Assembly: GCA_016700155.1 (NCBI GenBank)
Contig: CP065001.1
Location: 4,526,001-4,590,000 of the forward strand
Reading direction: 5' to 3'
Source of the DNA: Ignavibacteriales bacterium
GTDB taxonomy: Bacteria > Bacteroidota > Ignavibacteria > Ignavibacteriales > Ignavibacteriaceae
DNA length: 64,000 bases
In this document: positions 18,027-26,820 of the stretch, piece after piece
Layout: each line of letters begins with the position of its first letter
How positions within the stretch are numbered: the first letter of the stretch is position 1
The notes under the pieces: model-generated
Database searches by the model: none
What the model was told of the DNA's origin: nothing
What the model saw: only the letters and a program-made list of their open reading frames with translations
Position numbers and translations under genes: made by a program

Positions 18027-18569
18027 ATGTTAATGGTAGAAGACGTTGATTTAACCCCAAACCCGCATGCATTAAAATTTATTCTGAATGAAAAATTATT
18101 AACTGCTGAAACAAGACAATTCCCTGATAAACAATCCGCACAGGATGACCCTTTCGCAAATGGTATTTTTGAAATTGACGGAGTTGTTTCTGTTTTTTAT
18201 ATGGACAAATTTGTTACGATTGAAAAATCCAAACAGCATAACTGGGGACAAATACAAAGACCTTTTATCGAGTTCATTAAAAATTTTGATAAAGCACAAA
18301 TACCTGCTGAGAAGGAAATAAAGTCTCTCGACGAAAATGCAAGTGAGTTATTAAAACAAATAAATCAATTGCTTGATCAGAGAGTTCGTCCCGCACTGGC
18401 TGGTGATGGCGGCGGACTTGAAGTATTAGGTTTAAATGGATTTACAGTCACGATTCGTTACCAGGGTGCTTGCGGAAGCTGCCCGAGTTCAATTAGCGGA
18501 ACGCTTAATGCAATTGAAGGATTACTTAAACGAGATGTTAACCCTGCACTCGAAGTTGTTGCAGGCTAA
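18027..18569 (+). CDS. NifU-type iron-sulfur cluster scaffold/carrier (Nfu)
   Basis: A 180-residue Nfu-type protein. The N-terminal Nfu_N domain (about residues 1-90, LTPNPHALKFILNEKLL and a VVSVFYMDKFVTIEK strand) is joined to a C-terminal NifU domain with GDGGGLEVLGL and the cluster-binding CX2C in GACGSCPSS. It carries Fe-S clusters to target enzymes, such as the radical SAM proteins in this window. AAGGAGA precedes the ATG. It has its own promoter and terminator, so it is monocistronic. Confidence 0.93.
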   Translation: MLMVEDVDLTPNPHALKFILNEKLLTAETRQFPDKQSAQDDPFANGIFEIDGVVSVFYMDKFVTIEKSKQHNWGQIQRPFIEFIKNFDKAQIPAEKEIKSLDENASELLKQINQLLDQRVRPALAGDGGGLEVLGLNGFTVTIRYQGACGSCPSSISGTLNAIEGLLKRDVNPALEVVAG

Positions 18570-18603
18570 TTAGTCATAGTTCTGATCCATAGTTTTTATT
18601 GAG

Positions 18604-18637
18604 GGAAGCAGTGGTTGAATCATTGCTTCCTTTTTTT
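18604..18637 (+). terminator. Rho-independent terminator after the Nfu gene
   Basis: GGAAGCAGTG and CATTGCTTCC form a 10-bp stem with one G-U pair and a 7-base loop, followed by seven T residues. Confidence 0.85.
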
Positions 18638-18664
18638 ATCTTAATAAAAAATGTTAAGTAAATT

Positions 18665-19174
18665 ATGATCACAAATACTTATCAATCGTCTTTTGTCATT
18701 CAGGGAATTCCCTTCACTGCTTTAACATCCCACAGAGGATTAAAAAAAATATTTATTGGTAATTATGATAAATTGATTTCAAATGATGCGATAAAACTTC
18801 AACAGGATGATCCTTATATGCTGGGTGTTTACAATCAGGTTAAAGAATATTTTAACAGGGAAAGAAAAGAGTTTGATATACCACTTGATATTGAAGGCAC
18901 GGAATTTCAAATAAAAGTGTGGGATGAATTAATTAAAATTCCGTATGGCGTAACAATATCATATAAACAATTAGCTGAACGAACCGGTGATGTTTATGCA
19001 GTAAGGGCTGTCGGTAAAGCTAATGGATCAAACCCTATCCCCGTAATAATTCCTTGTCACAGAGTGATTGAAGCAAATGGAAAACTTGGTGGTTATTCTG
19101 CAGGGATTAATATTAAAGACAGGTTACTAAAACTTGAAGGAAGTCTGAGTCTTGAATTGTTTGAAGTCGCTTAA
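18665..19174 (+). CDS. ogt: Methylated-DNA-protein-cysteine S-methyltransferase
   Basis: A 169-residue suicide DNA repair protein that removes alkyl groups from O6-alkylguanine. The active site PCHRVI carries the acceptor Cys, preceded by RAVGKANGSNPIPVIIP and followed by GKLGGYSAG, the full Ogt/AGT signature. The N-terminal ribonuclease-like domain is divergent but has the normal size. It is convergent with the KamA-like gene, with only 38 bases between the stops. Confidence 0.94.
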   Translation: MITNTYQSSFVIQGIPFTALTSHRGLKKIFIGNYDKLISNDAIKLQQDDPYMLGVYNQVKEYFNRERKEFDIPLDIEGTEFQIKVWDELIKIPYGVTISYKQLAERTGDVYAVRAVGKANGSNPIPVIIPCHRVIEANGKLGGYSAGINIKDRLLKLEGSLSLELFEVA

Positions 19175-19212
19175 TTTTTATTTTAGAAATTCAAACTTCC
19201 TTCAAAAAAATA

Positions 19213-20589
19213 CTACGCTACTAATCCAGCCGATACAGGTTCGGTTTGTTTATCAAAATAAATCTGACCTACTCCTCTTCTGACAATTTCATTCATCTCA
19301 TCCTGGTAGAAGAACTTTTCAGCACCGAAAGCCGGTTTTAGATCAGTCAGCCACGCAGCGCGTTTATCATACTTTGCAAAGAAGGGGCGTTTAACCCAAT
19401 CAGGATTTCTTCCCTGCAATAATGTAAGCACAAAAACTTTTTCACCGTTTACTTCTGAAATTCCTTCGATAGCAACTTTACCCGGTAATGCAGACATCGA
19501 TGGACCTCTTACTGTTCTGCTTAATCCCGATACTTTTGAATATGCTTCTCTGAAAATGTTGTAAGCTTTATGAAGCGGAATTGAGAAATACGCTTTAGCT
19601 CCGGTATTTCTTTCAATGAAAAAATAATATGGAATACATCCAAGCTTTACCTGATCTTTCCACATCTTTGCCCATACATCAGGATCATCGTTAATATGTT
19701 TTATCAAAGGGGATTGTGTTCTTATTTGCGCCCCGGTATTTCTTATTCTTTTAATAGCTTCTCTTGCGATATCTGTGGATAGTTCAACCCAGTGATTGTA
19801 ATGCCCCATAATTGCAAGATGTTTACCTGATTTAACAATTCGTTCAAATAGTTTTAGAATGATATCCGCATCCTTATCAGTTACAAACTTGTAAGGCCAG
19901 TAAGCAACGGATTTAGTCCCGATACGTATTGATCTTACATGTTCGAATTCCGGATTAAGTAACGGTTCAAGATATGCTTTAAGATTTGCCGCACTCATTA
20001 TCATCGGATCACCACCGGTAACAAGTATATCTGAAATTTCTTTATGCTCTCTGATATAATTCTGGAATTTATTTGATTCATCAGTCGCGAACTTTAAATC
20101 ATTCATTCCAACAAACTGAGCCCATCTGAAACAGAATGTGCAGTAAGCATGACATGTCTGCGCGGTTGAAGGAAATATTAAACAGGTTTCTTTGTATTTA
20201 TGTTGAACGCCGGGTACAGGTTCATCTTCCATTGAGGGTACGTTGATGGTCATTTGACCGCTGGGGTGAGGATTGAGTTCTAATCTGATCTCATCAGCCA
20301 ATTCTTTTATTTTCCCTGGCGGCGCCTTCTCCCTTAACGCATCAGCCATACGATTGAATTGATTCTCGGTGAGCATTTCTTTCTGCATAAACGTCAGCTG
20401 GTATATTGGGTCGGCAGGTATGTTACTCCAATCAATAAGTTCTTCAACTACATAATTGTTTGTTCTGAATGGTAAGACATTAGCAACAACTTCCAGTGCA
20501 AAACGTTCATCATTACTCAGATATTTTATTTGAGGGACCTGATCAATATTCCTCAGATTGTAAAACTTCATTTTTCTTGGGCTAATCAT
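19213..20589 (-). CDS. KamA-family radical SAM protein, non-canonical substrate site
   Basis: A 458-residue member of the lysine 2,3-aminomutase family. The radical SAM CX3CX2C lies in TCHAYCTFCF (Cys146, 150 and 153), then ILVTGGDPMIMSA. Compared with the canonical KamA at 29487-30659, the Asp-containing YMYMAD segment is replaced by FFIERNTGAKAYFSI. The DAPGGGGK segment is replaced by GPSMSALPGK, which keeps only the presumed PLP-binding Lys. The two Asp that hold the lysine side-chain amine are therefore lost, so it probably acts on another amino acid. AAGGAGA precedes the ATG. No pathway partner lies next to it. Confidence 0.8.
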   Translation of the reverse strand: MISPRKMKFYNLRNIDQVPQIKYLSNDERFALEVVANVLPFRTNNYVVEELIDWSNIPADPIYQLTFMQKEMLTENQFNRMADALREKAPPGKIKELADEIRLELNPHPSGQMTINVPSMEDEPVPGVQHKYKETCLIFPSTAQTCHAYCTFCFRWAQFVGMNDLKFATDESNKFQNYIREHKEISDILVTGGDPMIMSAANLKAYLEPLLNPEFEHVRSIRIGTKSVAYWPYKFVTDKDADIILKLFERIVKSGKHLAIMGHYNHWVELSTDIAREAIKRIRNTGAQIRTQSPLIKHINDDPDVWAKMWKDQVKLGCIPYYFFIERNTGAKAYFSIPLHKAYNIFREAYSKVSGLSRTVRGPSMSALPGKVAIEGISEVNGEKVFVLTLLQGRNPDWVKRPFFAKYDKRAAWLTDLKPAFGAEKFFYQDEMNEIVRRGVGQIYFDKQTEPVSAGLVA

Positions 20590-20755
20590 AAAAATTTTCT
20601 CCTTATCATTCGCATATTATTTTAACAATTACATTTTGATAACCTGATTAAACCTTTTCATTACGGGCGGTTATCTTATGTCAGCCTGTGAAAAACAATT
20701 TATAATTTTTAAGGTAGAAAGCAAGATGGGGACAATTAATTCTGGGGCGGGATAC

Positions 20756-20778
20756 AAAAAAAGCGGTAAATACCGCTT
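20756..20778 (-). terminator. Terminator of the small basic protein gene
   Basis: AAGCGGTA and TACCGCTT form an 8-bp stem with a 2-base loop. On the minus strand it is followed by a run of seven T residues, directly downstream of the 54-residue gene. Confidence 0.75.
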
Positions 20779-20788
20779 AATTTGAAGT

Positions 20789-20953
20789 TTATTTTAACTC
20801 AGTAACCTTACTGATATCATCCAGCTTTACAAATTTTTCATTGAATTTATAAGTGCCTTTACCGGTTTTTACGGTTTTAATGAACTTGACACTTATACCT
20901 TCTGCTTTTTTCTTTGATTTAGCTTTATCGGCAAATGTCTGTGTTTTAGCCAT
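20789..20953 (-). CDS. Small basic protein, 54 residues, DUF4295-like
   Basis: An intact small gene: ATG at 20953 with GCAGGAG upstream, stop at 20789, and a terminator directly after it. The product is very basic (MAKTQTFADKAKSKKKAEG at the start) and has a central VKFIKTVKTGKGTYKFNEKFV. That pattern, K-V/I-x-K-x-V-K-x-x-K-x-G-x-Y-x-F-x-E-x-x-V, recalls the small DUF4295 proteins of Bacteroidota, but I cannot confirm the family. Size and charge suggest an RNA- or ribosome-associated protein. It is too short for usual ORF cut-offs but well supported by its flanking signals. Confidence 0.75.
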   Translation of the reverse strand: MAKTQTFADKAKSKKKAEGISVKFIKTVKTGKGTYKFNEKFVKLDDISKVTELK

Positions 20954-21038
20954 TTTTTACTCCTGCAATTTTGTGTGCAAATATAGCTAATACTGCCTAT
21001 AAAAAAAACAGGTTTCTAAGGTATAATTTTCTCCGCAG

Positions 21039-21056
21039 TATACTATATATAGTATA
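21039..21056. promoter_or_regulatory. 18-bp perfect palindrome between divergent genes
   Basis: TATACTATATATAGTATA is its own reverse complement. It lies in the A+T-rich gap between the small basic protein gene (minus) and plsY (plus). It may be an operator or simply overlapping -10-like sequence. Besides this and the plsY promoter I see nothing else in 20954-21228. Confidence 0.35.
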
Positions 21057-21170
21057 TTCTGGTTTGCCGAAACGTAATTCGCAGATCATCATCTAAATAA
21101 TTGAAAAAAATTTTCGATAATATGTTGAAATAATCCGCATTGTGTAATAATTGCTCTTTATAAAATATTA

Positions 21171-21201
21171 TTGAAAGTAATTAGTTTAATAGTTAGTTTT
21201 G
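21171..21201 (+). promoter_or_regulatory. Bacteroidota-type promoter of plsY-gpsA
   Basis: TAGTTTTG (21194-21201) fits TAnnTTTG, and TTG (21171-21173) lies 20 bases upstream, the same spacing as at the Nfu gene. The plsY start codon is 28 bases downstream. Confidence 0.55.
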
Positions 21202-21228
21202 ACTCACGCTGAAATTAAAGGTATTTGA

Positions 21229-21891
21229 ATGTTTCTATTAGCAACAATAATTATCCTCTCATATTTAATTGGTTCCATACCTACAAGTATAATCGTATCA
21301 AAAGCAGTTAAAGGAATTGATATCCGTGAACATGGAAGCGGTAATGCGGGCGGAACAAATGTTATGCGGGTGCTTGGCTGGAAACATGGAATTTTTGTAA
21401 TAATGCTTGACGCACTTAAAGGTGTACTTGCAGTTGTTATTGTTGCAAGACTTCATTACGGTTCAATGCCTTTTGAAAACGCAACACCGTTTGATGATTT
21501 TACATTGGTTCAGATAATTGCCGGTATCGCCGCTGTTATCGGACATATATGGACAGTCTTTGCAGGATTTAAAGGCGGGAAAGGAATTGCAACCGCACTC
21601 GGCATGTTACTGATGATCATAACTGTTGATATGCTTATTGCTGTTGGTGTATTTGTTCTTGTTGTTACAATTTCAAGATATGTTTCTCTTGGTTCTATAC
21701 TCGGAGCTATTACTGTTCCTGTTGCGCTTGTAGTAAGGGAAAATATTTTCAATGTAGATATTCCCGGATATCACACACTTCTTCCTTTTGTAATTGCTGT
21801 TTCACTTCTTGTTATCTTTACACACAAAAAAAATATAACAAGACTTTTAAATGGCAGCGAAAGCAAACTTAGCTTTGCTAAAAAGAAATAA
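21229..21891 (+). CDS. plsY: Acyl-phosphate:glycerol-3-phosphate acyltransferase
   Basis: A 220-residue integral membrane enzyme that makes 1-acyl-glycerol-3-phosphate, the first step of phospholipid synthesis. The three PlsY motifs are present: SIPTSIIVSK with REHGSGNAGGTNVMRVLG, then FKGGKGIATALG, and the later HKKNITRLLNGSE. Length and helix pattern match the family. The next gene, gpsA, supplies its glycerol-3-phosphate substrate and starts 13 bases after the stop, a common pairing. Confidence 0.96.
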   Translation: MFLLATIIILSYLIGSIPTSIIVSKAVKGIDIREHGSGNAGGTNVMRVLGWKHGIFVIMLDALKGVLAVVIVARLHYGSMPFENATPFDDFTLVQIIAGIAAVIGHIWTVFAGFKGGKGIATALGMLLMIITVDMLIAVGVFVLVVTISRYVSLGSILGAITVPVALVVRENIFNVDIPGYHTLLPFVIAVSLLVIFTHKKNITRLLNGSESKLSFAKKK

Positions 21892-21904
21892 TCAAATTTA
21901 ACTG

Positions 21905-22900
21905 ATGAAAATTTCTGTGCTTGGTGCAGGAGGATGGGGAACTACTCTTGCAGTTCTTCTTCATTATAACGGACATAATGTTACTCTGTGGGAGTATAAA
22001 AAGAACTACGCAAAAACTCTCGATAAAAAAAGAGTAAACGATCTTTATCTTCCCGGCATTCAAATCCCTGATGAAATAAATATAAATCATGATCTTGAGG
22101 AATCAACTTCTGATAAGAACATGATCGTGCTTGCAGTGCCTTCCCAGTTTTTAAGAAGTGTTGTTGAAAAAACAAAACTATCTAACATTAAAAACTCTTT
22201 ACTTGTTAGTGTTGCAAAAGGAATTGAAAAAAAATCTCTGCTCACAATGTCGCAAATGTTAAAAGATGTTTTCCCTTCACTTGATGAACAGCAGATAGGA
22301 GTTTTATCAGGACCAAGTCACGCCGAAGAAGTAAGCAGAAGAATTCCAACTGCGGTTGTTGCTGCATCAAATAGTGCGGAGACGTCCAAATCAATACAGG
22401 CGGCGTTTATTACTTCGTACTTCAGGGTGTATGCATCAACTGATATACTTGGTGTTGAACTTGGAGGCGCATTTAAAAATGTGATCGCGATTGGAGCGGG
22501 AATTATCGACGGCGCAAAATTCGGAGATAATACTAAAGCCGCTATAATGACAAGAGGCATTGCAGAAATTTCCCGGCTCGGTGTTGCAATGGGTTCGCAG
22601 CCGGAAACATTTGCCGGACTTTCAGGAATGGGCGATCTTATTGTTACATGCATGAGCCGCCACAGCAGGAACAGGTATGTAGGTGAACAAATCGGCGCGG
22701 GCAAAAAACTAAAAGAAGTTTTAAAAACAATGACAATGGTTGCTGAAGGAGTTGAAACAAGCAGATCAGCATCACAGCTTTCAAAATCTTACGAAGTTGA
22801 AACACCGATCACAGATGAAGTTTATAAAATTCTTTTTGAAGATAAAGATCCAGTCAAAGCCACAACTGATCTTATGACCCGCGATATGAAGATGGAGTGA
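21905..22900 (+). CDS. gpsA: Glycerol-3-phosphate dehydrogenase [NAD(P)+]
   Basis: A 331-residue soluble enzyme that reduces dihydroxyacetone phosphate to sn-glycerol-3-phosphate. It has the N-terminal Rossmann motif GAGGWGTTLA, the conserved LSGPSHAEEV, the catalytic Lys in ELGGAFKNVIAIGAGI, and the AGLSGMGDLIVTCMSRHSRNR signature. It sits in an operon with plsY, so the two together feed phosphatidic acid synthesis. DHAP is also the entry substrate of the ether-lipid operon at 49-54 kb. Confidence 0.97.
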   Translation: MKISVLGAGGWGTTLAVLLHYNGHNVTLWEYKKNYAKTLDKKRVNDLYLPGIQIPDEININHDLEESTSDKNMIVLAVPSQFLRSVVEKTKLSNIKNSLLVSVAKGIEKKSLLTMSQMLKDVFPSLDEQQIGVLSGPSHAEEVSRRIPTAVVAASNSAETSKSIQAAFITSYFRVYASTDILGVELGGAFKNVIAIGAGIIDGAKFGDNTKAAIMTRGIAEISRLGVAMGSQPETFAGLSGMGDLIVTCMSRHSRNRYVGEQIGAGKKLKEVLKTMTMVAEGVETSRSASQLSKSYEVETPITDEVYKILFEDKDPVKATTDLMTRDMKME

Positions 22901-22902
22901 GA

Positions 22903-24201
22903 TTAGTTTCGGGTTCCAATAATTATTCTTGCCTGGTTGCCAAAGGAACCAACAGCGAATAGTTTATTATTAGTTAAATACACCGATTCTATTGGTGTAT
23001 ACTGAGTAAGTGAAAACTGAAATTCTTTCCACGTGCTTCCATTGAAGTGATACAAAGTACTAAAGTGACCAGCTATTGCTATTTCACCGGTTTCTTTATT
23101 ACCTCTTATCGTCAGCATCACCGAGCTGTTTGATAATATATTTGTCCACTGTCCGTTCCGGTATCTCATTACTTCTTGTCCAACGACATAGTATTCAGTA
23201 GGATTTGTTATATAAACCGAATACATAAGCCGGTTAGTATTTAGTGCTGCAATCTGGGTCCAGTAACCGGAAGAATATTTTATTGCGACACCAGGTGGTG
23301 CTAATAAACTACCACACCCGATTATGAATTCAGAATTATATCCATATAGGTCAGTGAGTGCAACACTTGTTTGATCGTAAACAACACTCGCCTTACTGCC
23401 ATCCCAATGAATTATTTTTCCCCATTCATTTCCAAGATACAGGTTGCTGCTACTTGTACCCCAGACGGAGGTATAATTTTGATTATCATGCAGAACACGA
23501 TCTCTATTGGTATAATCTTCCCAAATTGTTCCATTAAAATGAAACACAGAACCACCGACAACCCAAATGTCCTCGGGCGAGAATCCATAGATTGCATAAC
23601 CAGCAACAGTGCTATCTGGTATCCATTCTATACCATTCCAGTGTAATGCCCCATAGAACTTTCCACCTATCATTAATCCTCCAACAGCCCAAACATTATT
23701 TTCATCTGTACCCCACACATCATAAAGCGCATTGCTATAGCCAGCATCGCCTATGATAATTTCCTGCCACGTGTAGTTGTGGCTGGTGGTATCAGGTGTT
23801 ACTGCTTCAACAAGGTTGCTGCTGTCTTTTCTTTCACCAAGTGTGTCTATCCTTACAGCGTAGTAAAAGTAATTTGTGTTTAGCAGTAAACCAGTTCCAT
23901 TGTTATCATCTATTATGGTTGTATCGTGCACTGTTATCGGGAATTCAGATACGAGAGTTTCATTGCTGTTAAACAATCTGTATAACCTCACCAGTGAATG
24001 TACATTGTTCATTGTACATTGTACATTAAGCGAAGCGCTTCTGTGCGTGACATCGATGACGGCAACTGTAAGTGTATCCTTGAGAACTGGCGGCGGTGGC
24101 GGCGGCGGTATAACCGGTGGGTCTTCTTTGCAGGAATTGCTGATAAAGATTAAGAGTAAGAATAAGATAAAGAAAACTGTTCTGCTATAATTTTTAATCA
24201 T
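22903..24201 (-). CDS. Predicted lipoprotein with Pro-rich linker and WNG-type propeller repeats
   Basis: The frame is open from 24294, but ATG at 24201 begins a lipoprotein signal peptide with lipobox-like FISNSC, giving 432 residues. After the Cys comes a run of seven prolines (VIPPPPPPPV), then a fibronectin-like domain (about residues 30-140). A propeller-like region with repeats such as ALHWNGIEWIPDS, VFHFNGTIWED, IIHWDGSKAS and LYHFNGSTWKEF follows. The pattern resembles the repeats in the large T9SS protein at 60622. It is probably tethered on the outer membrane surface. Function is unknown. Its stop lies 3 bases from the convergent gpsA stop. Confidence 0.7.
   Translation of the reverse strand: MIKNYSRTVFFILFLLLIFISNSCKEDPPVIPPPPPPPVLKDTLTVAVIDVTHRSASLNVQCTMNNVHSLVRLYRLFNSNETLVSEFPITVHDTTIIDDNNGTGLLLNTNYFYYAVRIDTLGERKDSSNLVEAVTPDTTSHNYTWQEIIIGDAGYSNALYDVWGTDENNVWAVGGLMIGGKFYGALHWNGIEWIPDSTVAGYAIYGFSPEDIWVVGGSVFHFNGTIWEDYTNRDRVLHDNQNYTSVWGTSSSNLYLGNEWGKIIHWDGSKASVVYDQTSVALTDLYGYNSEFIIGCGSLLAPPGVAIKYSSGYWTQIAALNTNRLMYSVYITNPTEYYVVGQEVMRYRNGQWTNILSNSSVMLTIRGNKETGEIAIAGHFSTLYHFNGSTWKEFQFSLTQYTPIESVYLTNNKLFAVGSFGNQARIIIGTRN
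23998..24026. repeat. Short tandem repeat (TACATTGT-type unit) inside a coding region
   Basis: Three imperfect 8-10 base units of the kind TACATTGT(T/A)CATTG lie head to tail within the lipoprotein gene. They encode the odd NVQCTMNNVHS stretch in frame. They may be slipped or inserted microsatellite-like DNA. Confidence 0.5.
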
Positions 24202-24299
24202 TAGTTGCCCAAGGTTAAAATTATTTAGCTTCAAGTTAGATAATTGTAATGTGATATTCAGTAAATTAATTCTTGGGTAGTGACCCGGCTTCACAATTT

Positions 24300-24405
24300 G
24301 TCATCCCGATGGCACTGCCATTCGGGATCTGTTAAACTGAAGAAGATTTTAAATTTATTTGGGCATTTTGCAAAAAAGACCCTGAGATAAATTCAGCGTG
24401 ACATC
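24300..24405. repeat. REP-like palindromic intergenic repeat
   Basis: An imperfect inverted repeat at 24303-24328 (ATCCCGATGGCA with TGCCATTCGGGAT, one bulge) begins right after GT, and a second unit GACCCTGAGATAAATTCAGCGTGACATC lies at 24378-24405. The GTCATCCCGA and CAGCGTGAC ends face each other, as in dispersed REP-like or MITE-like elements of FCB genomes. No gene is in this gap. Confidence 0.45.
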
Positions 24406-24476
24406 TTTTGAAATTAGAACTTGAGAATCCTTTTGAATTATTGTATTTACATCTCAGTTGATTTAATTTACAATCA

Positions 24477-26684
24477 ATGAATTCAACAAAACCTGATATA
24501 CTTAATCAATCGATACAGTATTTAAAATCTGTCGGACCCAAACGCACAGAAGCATTTAAAAAAATCGGGATAGTAACCATTTACGATTTGCTTCAGTACT
24601 TCCCTTCAAAACATCTTGACAGAACAACAACATTAACAGCAGCAAAAGCTTATGGCTATGTGATGAACGGTTTTGCCGGTGAGCTTACTGTAATTGGAAA
24701 AGTAGTTGATAAAGAAAAAAGAAGGTTCGGCAAAAAAGAAATCCTGAAAATACAGATGAGAGATTCTTCAGGGTATTTTGAATGTGTGTGGTTCCAGGGT
24801 GTAAAATATTTTCAGGATGTTTTTAAAGAGGGAGATATCTTTGCGGTGTCCGGCAAACCGGCTATTTCAAAATACAGCGGACTTCAGTTTACTCACCCCG
24901 ACTATGACAGAATATCCGAAGAAGAATCACAGAATTTATTGAACACAGGAAAGATCATTCCGTTTTACAGAATCCCAAAAGAATTGCGAAGCGGGAATCT
25001 TGGCGACCTAAGTATGCGGAAAATTTTAAGTAACGCCGTTGAACAGTATGCTGATCATATTTCAGAAAGCCTCACTTCGGAAATTATTTCAGAGCACAAA
25101 TTGCTTAACCTCAAAGAAGCAATAAAGAACTATCACTTCCCTGAAAGTCTTAAGAAATTATCCGATGCAAAGCACAGGCTGAAGTTTGAAGAATTATTCT
25201 TTATCGAAATATTGGTCGCACTAAAAAAATATAACTATAAAACCAAACAGACCGGTAATTCATTAAAGATAAAATCCAACCTTATAAAAATTTTTTTGGA
25301 ACTACTGCCATTCAAACTGACAGATGCGCAGCTTCACGCTCTGACTGATATAAAAAACGACATGGCAAGTAACGAACCAATGAACCGGCTTCTTCAGGGT
25401 GATGTCGGAAGCGGAAAAACAATTGTTGCATTGATCTCAATGTTAATAGCCGTTGATAATGGTTATCAATCAATACTTATGGCTCCAACTGAAATATTAG
25501 CTGATCAGCATGCAAAAAATATCGCTTCAATGATGTTGAGGTTGAATGAGAAATATCCTGAACACAAGATCAAAGTGAGCCTTCTTCTCGGCGGGCAGAT
25601 GAAAAATCAAAAAGAAATTAAACAGATGAGAACGGAGTTATCTGAAGCTGATATAATCATCGGCACTCACGCATTGTTTGAAGAAAAGGTTGAATTCCGT
25701 AATCCCGGGTTAATTGTAGTTGATGAACAACATCGCTTCGGTGTGGAGCAACGGGCAAAAATAGTCGCCAAAGGAAAAACTCCTGATGTAATTGTCATGA
25801 GCGCCACACCAATCCCCAGAACTTTATCAATGACAGTTTATGGTGATCTTGATCTCTCAATCATAAATGAACTGCCGAAAGGAAGAAAACCTGTTAAGAC
25901 GTTGCTTCGTGATGAAGGCAAGCTGCCGGACATTTATAAATCCATTATTGATAAAAGTAAAGAGGGAGTGCAGTCATTCATTGTTTATCCTTTAGTTGAA
26001 GAATCCGAAAAGTTGGAACTTAAAGCGGCACAAAAATATTATGACGAATTATCGGCGACTGTATTTAAAGATATTAAAGTCGGGTTAATTCACGGACGCA
26101 TGAACTGGAAAGAAAAAGAAGAGCAGATGATTTTATTTCAATTAAAAAAGTACGATGTGCTCATATCAACCACAGTGATTGAAGTAGGGATTGATATTCC
26201 CGGCGCTAATATCATTCTTATAAATGATGCTCACCGTTTCGGATTATCTCAGTTACATCAGCTAAGAGGGCGTGTCGGCAGAAGCACTGCGGATGCTTAT
26301 TGTATCCTTGTCACTAAGGAAGAATTTATCGGAAGCGGTATTAAGCAAAAGGACATTGAGTATCTGTCTTCATCACAAATCGAAAAGATGAAAACATCTA
26401 TCAGGCTCAATACGATGGTAAAGTGTTCGGATGGATTTAAAATTGCTGAAGTTGATATGAAACTCAGAGGACCGGGAGATATCTTCGGTAAGAAGCAGAC
26501 AGGTTTTCCCGAACTCATACATGCAACGCTGCCTGATGACATTGAACTTTTAAGTAAAGCTAAATCATCGGCGTTCAGTAAAATCGAATCTGATCCCCAT
26601 CTTGAGAAAGATGAAAATAAAATTCTCCGTGAGTCACTCATTCAACATCACAAAGAAAATCTTAAGTACGCCCGGATTGCCTGA
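24477..26684 (+). CDS. recG: ATP-dependent DNA helicase RecG
   Basis: A 735-residue RecG, which remodels stalled forks and branch-migrates Holliday junctions. It has an N-terminal helix-hairpin and OB wedge domain (about residues 1-200, VGPKRTEAFKKIGI), Walker A GDVGSGKT, the DEQH box VVDEQHRFGVEQRA, motif III MSATPIPRTL, motif V TTVIEVGIDIPGAN and motif VI QLRGRVGRS. The C-terminal TRG-type region is present. It is about 40 residues longer than the E. coli protein, which is normal for this phylum. Single gene. Confidence 0.97.
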   Translation: MNSTKPDILNQSIQYLKSVGPKRTEAFKKIGIVTIYDLLQYFPSKHLDRTTTLTAAKAYGYVMNGFAGELTVIGKVVDKEKRRFGKKEILKIQMRDSSGYFECVWFQGVKYFQDVFKEGDIFAVSGKPAISKYSGLQFTHPDYDRISEEESQNLLNTGKIIPFYRIPKELRSGNLGDLSMRKILSNAVEQYADHISESLTSEIISEHKLLNLKEAIKNYHFPESLKKLSDAKHRLKFEELFFIEILVALKKYNYKTKQTGNSLKIKSNLIKIFLELLPFKLTDAQLHALTDIKNDMASNEPMNRLLQGDVGSGKTIVALISMLIAVDNGYQSILMAPTEILADQHAKNIASMMLRLNEKYPEHKIKVSLLLGGQMKNQKEIKQMRTELSEADIIIGTHALFEEKVEFRNPGLIVVDEQHRFGVEQRAKIVAKGKTPDVIVMSATPIPRTLSMTVYGDLDLSIINELPKGRKPVKTLLRDEGKLPDIYKSIIDKSKEGVQSFIVYPLVEESEKLELKAAQKYYDELSATVFKDIKVGLIHGRMNWKEKEEQMILFQLKKYDVLISTTVIEVGIDIPGANIILINDAHRFGLSQLHQLRGRVGRSTADAYCILVTKEEFIGSGIKQKDIEYLSSSQIEKMKTSIRLNTMVKCSDGFKIAEVDMKLRGPGDIFGKKQTGFPELIHATLPDDIELLSKAKSSAFSKIESDPHLEKDENKILRESLIQHHKENLKYARIA

Positions 26685-26820
26685 TGAAGACCGGAAAAAT
26701 TTATTTTTCATGTTCCGTCACAGTTCTTGATTAATAAAATATTTTCATTAAAATTTCATGTAGAAATATTTTTAAAATATTTCCGTGAGCAAAAATATTT
26801 TTCACTCACATCAAAACTTG

